DNA of 64,000 nt from Nymphaea colorata. Taxonomy: Eukaryota > Streptophyta > Magnoliopsida > Nymphaeales > Nymphaeaceae. Position numbers and translations under genes: made by a program. The notes below the pieces were generated by a model. That model made no database searches, was not told the origin of the DNA, and saw only the letters and a program-made list of their open reading frames with translations. The stretch covers positions 28,437,206 through 28,501,205 of the forward strand of contig NC_045139.1 of assembly GCF_008831285.2 (NCBI RefSeq), given 5' to 3'. This document shows positions 58,597 to 64,000 of the stretch, in pieces. The first letter of the stretch is position 1; every line of letters begins with the position of its first letter.

Positions 58597-61500
58597 CTGC
58601 TGGGCTATATGGAAGCATATTTGTGAAACTAACTGGATTTGTCGATTGCAGTCCATATTGGGATTAATGCAATTCGGGACAACCGTAACGGGAAAGAAGT
58701 GCAATTCTGAAATAAATGGCAGTTGCTCAAAATAATAAGTGAGGCTTTCAGGGTACATGAAGATTTATGGAGATTCATAAGCATCTTTCCAGTGACATGG
58801 CATTGTTTCGGTAGGTAGTGGTCTTTCAGATTCTGTGAGATGAGGATACTTGTCAAGTTGTTAATGTGATAGGTTGACTCTGACTTTATTTCACTTACTC
58901 TACGGTGGGCATATGTATAAATAATAATATTTGTAATATCTTTAATATTTGTAATATCTCTCTGTATGTTGGAAATGACTTGTTTTGGGGTCTCGTGGTC
59001 ATGGTGCTACAAGCCGAATCGACTTAATCTGATTCCGTTGATATTTTTTTTAGCTTCGCCATAGTAGTGTTATTGCGTTTCCGTAATCCGTTGCGCTTTA
59101 GACCATGAAGATTTGGATTGCTCCGGATTATTTTGATCTTAAGCTCTAAAACAGGCTTTTGTGCCTAGTGTAAGTCGTCCACTGCTATACTTTGAAGTGA
59201 GATGGCCTTAATTTTGGGGATGATCCTGAGCCAGTGCCAACTTGCCATTTTATGAATCGACAGATCATAAAAGTTGCTCTATGACCTTTGCTTTTGCCAT
59301 CTTTGGAGCCAGCGTCTTCGTAGGAACTTCCAACCTGTCCTAATATGCAACCCTTTTGGTTTGAAGAGCAAGATTTGCTCCTTTGCATGTAGATAGGTGT
59401 TCATGATCCCCAACCGGACCCTAGGTTCAACCATTGGCACTTAAACGAAAGCAATAGAAGTTGAGGCATGGACTTCCATAGATCGGCTTGGACCATGCGG
59501 GTGCTGCTTAGTTGGAGCTCTGACCGGGTTGCAAGGAAACCGAGTCAACGGCAAAGAGGAACATTTTCAAACGGTCAAACCACAAGATGCCATCGACTAT
59601 ACTAATCAAAGAAGTCCCTGTTATGGCGTTAGCAGGAAGGCCATCTTAAGTGTTAAGAGCCCCCACCACCTCCCACCCGCTTGAGACTGCCCTTTGAAGG
59701 AAGGCCCTTCGTCTTCCCCAAGTGCACACAGGAAACAACAGAAGGAAGTGGAGGGATCTGATGATCCTCCAGTGGCACAAGATATCATGGAACAACCGGA
59801 GCAGCCGTTTGAGGAGCAGACTAGGGAGCAAGTGCGGAGGGCCATCATCCAACAGAGGAGCTACATCACTGCAGTCTGAACTGGAAGAAGACGACCCAGG
59901 GGCCCCGCTGAATGTGTGAAGCCGGCAAGACGTGGAGAAGATGGTCACATGCAATAGATGAAAGCAACTGGTTCAACTTGCATAAAGGCTAATCCAGGAC
60001 CCGTCCTCAAATGATATCAGCAACTAGTAAGGTTAAATCCGAGCTCCTTTATAAACTAAGGGAAGCCTCATTTTGTTGTTGTTGAAGAAATAAATTGAAA
60101 TATTTAGGTGGCATTTGGATGACAATTTAAAACCCAAGTTTTGAAGGCAAAACCTCATTTTGCCTTCAAAATGCATTTCAGGTGCATTTTGCCTCCTCCA
60201 TGTTCTTTAGGCAAAAATGATGCTTTTCCCCTCCCCAAAATTTTTGTCTTGTCATCCAAACATCCACACCAGGTTTAAAAAATGGGTTTCTAACCAGGTT
60301 TTACCAAGTGCTTAAAGGGCATGCTAGAAACTTTGGTACTAATGTACCGATGTTCTTAACTCCTATCTTATAGACATAGCGATATAACACATCCTGGAAA
60401 GGGCAAAAGAAAGAAAGTGGAAGAAAATGCAAAGCAAACTTAGCTCCACTTATTTAATATCAGCATGGCCACACTTATTTAATATTCAGTACGCAATAAA
60501 CGAATGACAGAGAGAAGGACATTAAAAAACACACACACTGCCTAGACAAGCTGTCTAGCGGGAGAGAACTTAAGCCCCTTGAGTAGGGCGGTGCACGAGC
60601 GAGCCCTATAAGAAGCAGCCAGGAAATGGGACAGGACGTACACGATCTGAAAAGGGTTGACGTTTTATTGAGAAGGAGCCACGAAGGATCTGAAAAGGGG
60701 TGATGTTTTATTGCAAATGGTTTTACCTTCCCTTTAACTATAGAATGAAGTTGGGCTGCATTTTCGTTGAGAAATTTCATGATGGGCAACTTTATTCGTA
60801 GCCAGAAGAAATTTAGCCCAACCTGAAGTTCGAACAAAGCGGGACTTTTTCAATTAGAAACGATGATCAATCCAAGCATTCCGTAGCGTCCAATATTACT
60901 TGGGGAAGATTTTTCTGTCACAACCTACATCTTTTTTTTTTTTTCCCCGAAGCTGCTCCCAAGCACCAATACCTTAAAAGCTCCAATGGTTTTTCTTGAC
61001 CGAAGGAAAAGGGAAAGACAGTGCTAGGAAAAGAATTCATGCCTCCTAATAGGAAAATAATGTAATCGTCGTCGGGTGGGAGTCCTAATCTAATCCGGAG
61101 CATGTAGGGCAGAGCACCATCATCATCATAGTGGCCCATGATCCGAACAGTCGACCAGCCTAACTGTTCATGTTCTGTGCTCTCCCAGCATCATTGGTGG
61201 GTAGATCAGATATCACGCTCGGAAAGACAACATAGATCCACCACAAGGCCCAATGCCATGATGGAAATGACAAGTTGATGATTACCACCTCAGCTCACCT
61301 TAAGCAAGCTGAATAAGCCGATAGATGAATTATACGAAGTATTCATCGTTTAAACTATTGGTCGTGCACAAAAGGATTGTGTGTATATTGAAGTCATCTC
61401 AATCAGCAGAGTGCTCAAGAGACAAGTGGGCGAGTACATAGTCCAACCAACCCTGGCTCGCCACTTTTTTCTCAAAGGCCTAACACAACCACAGGATGTA

Positions 61501-61984
61501 GACGGTTCGGGCTCAACTTGGATGCATCTTTTATCGAAATTCACTTAAGAGGAGTACGTGTGACTGGATTTACATTCAAACTTGGATTTGGATACTACTT
61601 ATTCCAAACTGAATTCAAATTAGACTAACATAAGATTCGGCATCTGTATGTAATGTAACTGAGTCACATCTTTATCAGATCTCAGTTGGATATTGGACTT
61701 AGATTCAGATAGAACTACAAAATTGCATGTCGATTTTGAATCCGATCAATAATTGGATTTGGATATTTTTACCAGACCTGACTTCAAAAATGGAGCAATA
61801 TTATATTATCATATATCTGAGACAGCAGGTTACGCATCCGGGTTCCGATTCCAGGAAGAAATCAGCATTGGGGGGGAGGAGATGCAGCAGCCGGACAACT
61901 TGTATCTTTGATTGGGGCTTAACGCCAGGACCCAGCACCGTCAAGTCACCCAGCAGATGGCGTTGATTCTTTTCTTTCTCCATG
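58597..61984. other. Intergenic region between VIK and the PPR gene
   Basis: The first few hundred bases after 58596 are probably VIK 3' untranslated sequence. AATAATAATATTTG near 58920 is a plausible polyadenylation region. No further gene is recognised. The overlapping frames at 59620-59960 on both strands show no domain. The centre holds the MITE-like element at 60107-60270. Confidence 0.4.
60107..60270. mobile_element. MITE-like element
   Basis: The left end GGTGGCATTTGGATGACAAT and the right end, read inwards, GGTGTGGATGTTTGGATGAC form imperfect inverted repeats about 164 bp apart, with further internal complementarity (CCTCATTTTGCC, GGCAAAAATGATGC). Target duplication not clear. Confidence 0.45.
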
Positions 61985-62267
61985 CCCAAAGTTTTCAACA
62001 CTTCACATGCAATCCTTGCACGTGCATAATGAAAGCAATTCCCATCCAAATTGCATGGTTCATATATTATCTTTGCCATGGAATGACATTTATTGCAGAT
62101 ACGAAGGTTGTGGGCAATCCGAATTGTCGTGCCACGAGGAGTTCTGACCAATCCAAACGCCATTTTCTTTTTCGCCGTGCTTGTTGATGAATATTCTCCT
62201 TTTCTTCATCATCAACGTCTGGCAACACTGGTGGCGTATCCGGCACATAGCCTGCAGATTTTGCCAA
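61985..62267 (-). pseudogene. Frameshifted DYW-domain remnant of the PPR gene
   Basis: Directly downstream of the PPR stop codon on the same strand. One frame (from 62267) reads [20 protein letters not shown], the usual link between E+ and DYW. Another (from 62163) reads [20 protein letters not shown] and [15 protein letters not shown], a DYW domain with its CxxCH. Between them, near 62165-62185, a third reading recovers KHGEK, the counterpart of the HSEK motif. At least two frame changes separate the parts. The E+ block between the PPR stop and AGYVPDT and the terminal DYW tripeptide are missing. Confidence 0.75.
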
Positions 62268-62269
62268 GG

Positions 62270-63940
62270 CTAAACCTCATCAATCATGGTGCCTTCAGTT
62301 GTGCCCCCGTAGCTCGAGTCGTCGACCTCTATCCAACTGCACCCTGGCGGCTTCCTTCTTCCCCTCATGTCCATCAGGTTACGCAGTCGGACCAGGTCGT
62401 CCCACCGTTGAGCTGCTGCAAATGTGTTGGCCATGAGGACCAGGCAGCTGGCAGCATTTTCTGGTTCCATCTCCACAAGCCGAGCGGCCGCCAGCTCTGC
62501 ACGCTTTACGTCCTCGTGGGTCCTGCAACCGGCAAGCAAAGCACCCCAGACAACATCATTCGGACCAAAGGGCATCGACTCCATCAGCTTCTGGGCTTCG
62601 TCAAGGTGGCCCGCGCGCCCAAGCAGATCGACCATGCAGCCGTAATGCAATGCTTGCGGTTCGATGCCGTAAGCACGAGTCATGGATTTGAACAGATCCC
62701 AACCTCGTTTAACCGATCCTGCATGCGCACACGCTCCCAGCACCGCGATAAAGGTAACGCCATCTGGCTTCACTCCTGCTGCTTGCATGCAATGGAAGGT
62801 GTTCAAGGCTTCCTCACTTCGACCATTCATCGCGAAACCATTGATCATGGCCGTCCAAGACACGACAGTTCTCCCAGTTATGTTCCTGAACACCCGGTAT
62901 GCCATGTCGATGAGCCCGCATTTGGAGTACATGTGAACCAAGGCATTGCCAAGCGAGACATTTCGCACAAAGCCCATCCTGTCCGCGTATGTATGCACCC
63001 ATCTACCTAAGTCCAGGGCACCTAGTTCGGCACACGCAGACAGGACGCTCACCAACACGACTTGATCAATCTCCACTCCCCAGCTCCTCTGCATTTGGTG
63101 GAACAATATTAGCGCTTCCTTGCACCTTCCCGACTGTGCACAGCCCGAGATCATGGTCGTCCAGGAGATGATGCTCCTCTCCGGCATTTCGACAAACAAG
63201 CTCCTCGCGGCATCCGGATTTCCGCACTTGATGTAGCCCCGGACCATGATATTCCAGTCAATCGTGCATCGTTCAGGCATTTCGTCAAACATAAGGCGCG
63301 CGCTGGCAAGATCCCTGCCCTCACAATAAGCATTGAGGAGGTTCGCCTTCACATGGGCATCAGAGACGAGGCCATTGCGAAGGACTTTGCCGTGTATCTG
63401 CTGGGCACATCTTACAGAAGAGGGGGATCGGCACGCGTTGAGAAGAAAGCAGAAAGTGAAGGAGTCGGGCTTGCTCGCTTTTCTTTCTTGCCCTTGCATC
63501 TCGTTGAGCAGGGCGAACGACCTCTTGGGGCTGCCACTTCCGGAGAAGCCTCTGATCATCTGGTTCCACAGCAGCGTGCTTGGGTTGTCAACCTGTCTGA
63601 AGGCGTGGTAAGCGTAAAGGACGTCTCCGGAGGGGGAGGTGGCACAGAAAGATACAAGCTTTGCTAGCAGGAATTTCTTATGGGAAAAACCGTTCAGAAA
63701 AATCTGAGCATGTATTTGAGCGAGTTCTCTCATGGTGGTGCAATTATGAGAGAGCAACAGAAATAATTCTTGCTGCAACATTCTTGGGCTCAAGGGGTGA
63801 TGATGGCGACGGGTGCATCCTCTTCCCATGTCGTCTTCGTCTCCCACTACCAGCCGCACCCCAGTCCACGGCGCGCTGCAGCACCCTCCATGCAGTTGTT
63901 GGATTCCATCCACTGTTTGAATCTGCAGTCTGCAAAACAT
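62270..63940 (-). CDS. PPR protein, PLS class with E domain, DYW lost
   Basis: A 556-codon intronless open frame. PLS-type pentatricopeptide repeats run from about residue 70 to 440 (MRELAQIHAQIFLNGFSHKK, SWTTMISGCAQSGRCKEALI, NALVHMYSKCGLIDMAYRVF, SWTAMINGFAMNGRSEEALN, GCMVDLLGRAGHLDEAQKLM). An E motif follows (VVWGALLAGCRTHEDVKRAE to PPGCSWIEVDD). Such proteins bind organellar RNA, usually for C-to-U editing, and close relatives end in E+ and DYW domains. Here the frame stops about 12 codons after CSWIEVDD and DYW-like sequence follows out of frame, so this is either a shortened E-type protein or a recent pseudogene. The start is uncertain: residues 1-53 look unlike the family, and Met54 (63781), just before LQQELFLLLSHNCTTM, is a better start than Met1. 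No specific orthologue named. Confidence 0.85.
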   Translation of the reverse strand: MFCRLQIQTVDGIQQLHGGCCSAPWTGVRLVVGDEDDMGRGCTRRHHHPLSPRMLQQELFLLLSHNCTTMRELAQIHAQIFLNGFSHKKFLLAKLVSFCATSPSGDVLYAYHAFRQVDNPSTLLWNQMIRGFSGSGSPKRSFALLNEMQGQERKASKPDSFTFCFLLNACRSPSSVRCAQQIHGKVLRNGLVSDAHVKANLLNAYCEGRDLASARLMFDEMPERCTIDWNIMVRGYIKCGNPDAARSLFVEMPERSIISWTTMISGCAQSGRCKEALILFHQMQRSWGVEIDQVVLVSVLSACAELGALDLGRWVHTYADRMGFVRNVSLGNALVHMYSKCGLIDMAYRVFRNITGRTVVSWTAMINGFAMNGRSEEALNTFHCMQAAGVKPDGVTFIAVLGACAHAGSVKRGWDLFKSMTRAYGIEPQALHYGCMVDLLGRAGHLDEAQKLMESMPFGPNDVVWGALLAGCRTHEDVKRAELAAARLVEMEPENAASCLVLMANTFAAAQRWDDLVRLRNLMDMRGRRKPPGCSWIEVDDSSYGGTTEGTMIDEV

Positions 63941-64000
63941 TAGGACCCAGCGCTGGAGGCGTGTTATCCATGTACATTAGTAATCCAATCGGTACCTCTC

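Noticed and set aside
59620-59960. Overlapping frames on both strands between VIK and PPR
   Set aside because: Low-complexity Ser/Leu or Glu/Gln-rich peptides with no domain; only a vague resemblance to a copia linker region.
62093-63010. 305-codon plus-strand frame
   Set aside because: It is the antisense shadow of the PPR gene; the minus-strand frame has clear PPR motifs.

Overview
The window is nuclear DNA from a flowering plant. Long GT-AG introns, plant-specific gene families (a VIK-type kinase, a PPR protein, a plastid-targeted DUF3110 protein) and many LTR retrotransposons primed by the plant initiator-tRNA-Met site (TGGTATCAGAGC) support this. I cannot place the species from sequence alone. 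There is no bacterial, organellar, CRISPR or phage content.

Layout. Positions 1-18660 hold the 3' half of a class II histone deacetylase gene of the HDA15 type. Seven exons are recognisable. One exon is a base short, and the last exons (from the conserved region after AGFDAA) were not found, so this is probably a decayed copy. Its introns carry hAT-type and PIF/Harbinger-type non-autonomous elements, a TRIM element and a nearly full-length Ty1/copia element (Copia-A, 6551-11853). Positions 18661-39400 are a gene-poor graveyard. It contains tandem duplications, a copia RT-RNase H end with its 3' LTR (Copia-B), a gag-integrase fragment (Copia-C), a 371-bp tandem duplication, a complete but heavily mutated copia element with a perfect target-site duplication (Copia-D, 28323-33575), a minisatellite, two Ty3/gypsy gag-protease fragments on either side of one LTR, and a copia RT scrap.

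Positions 40121-42367 hold an intact five-exon gene for a plastid-type DUF3110 protein. Positions 45200-58596 hold a complete eleven-exon gene for the ankyrin-repeat protein kinase VIK (448 aa predicted; every exon phase checks). Its introns contain another TRIM element, solo TRIM LTRs, a hAT-like element and a further dispersed repeat. At the right end, on the minus strand, a PPR gene of the PLS/E type (62270-63940) is followed by frameshifted remains of a DYW domain.

The genes are independent nuclear loci, not an operon or pathway. I see no obvious novel multi-gene system. The most unusual signals are in the mobile DNA: perfect palindromes in the LTRs of three copia families (one forming two divergent MSA-like cell-cycle motifs, one built from telo-box sequence), a duplicated TATA segment in a gypsy LTR, a TRIM family with several copies, a young-looking copia element whose coding region is far more damaged than its LTRs, and a PPR gene losing its DYW domain.
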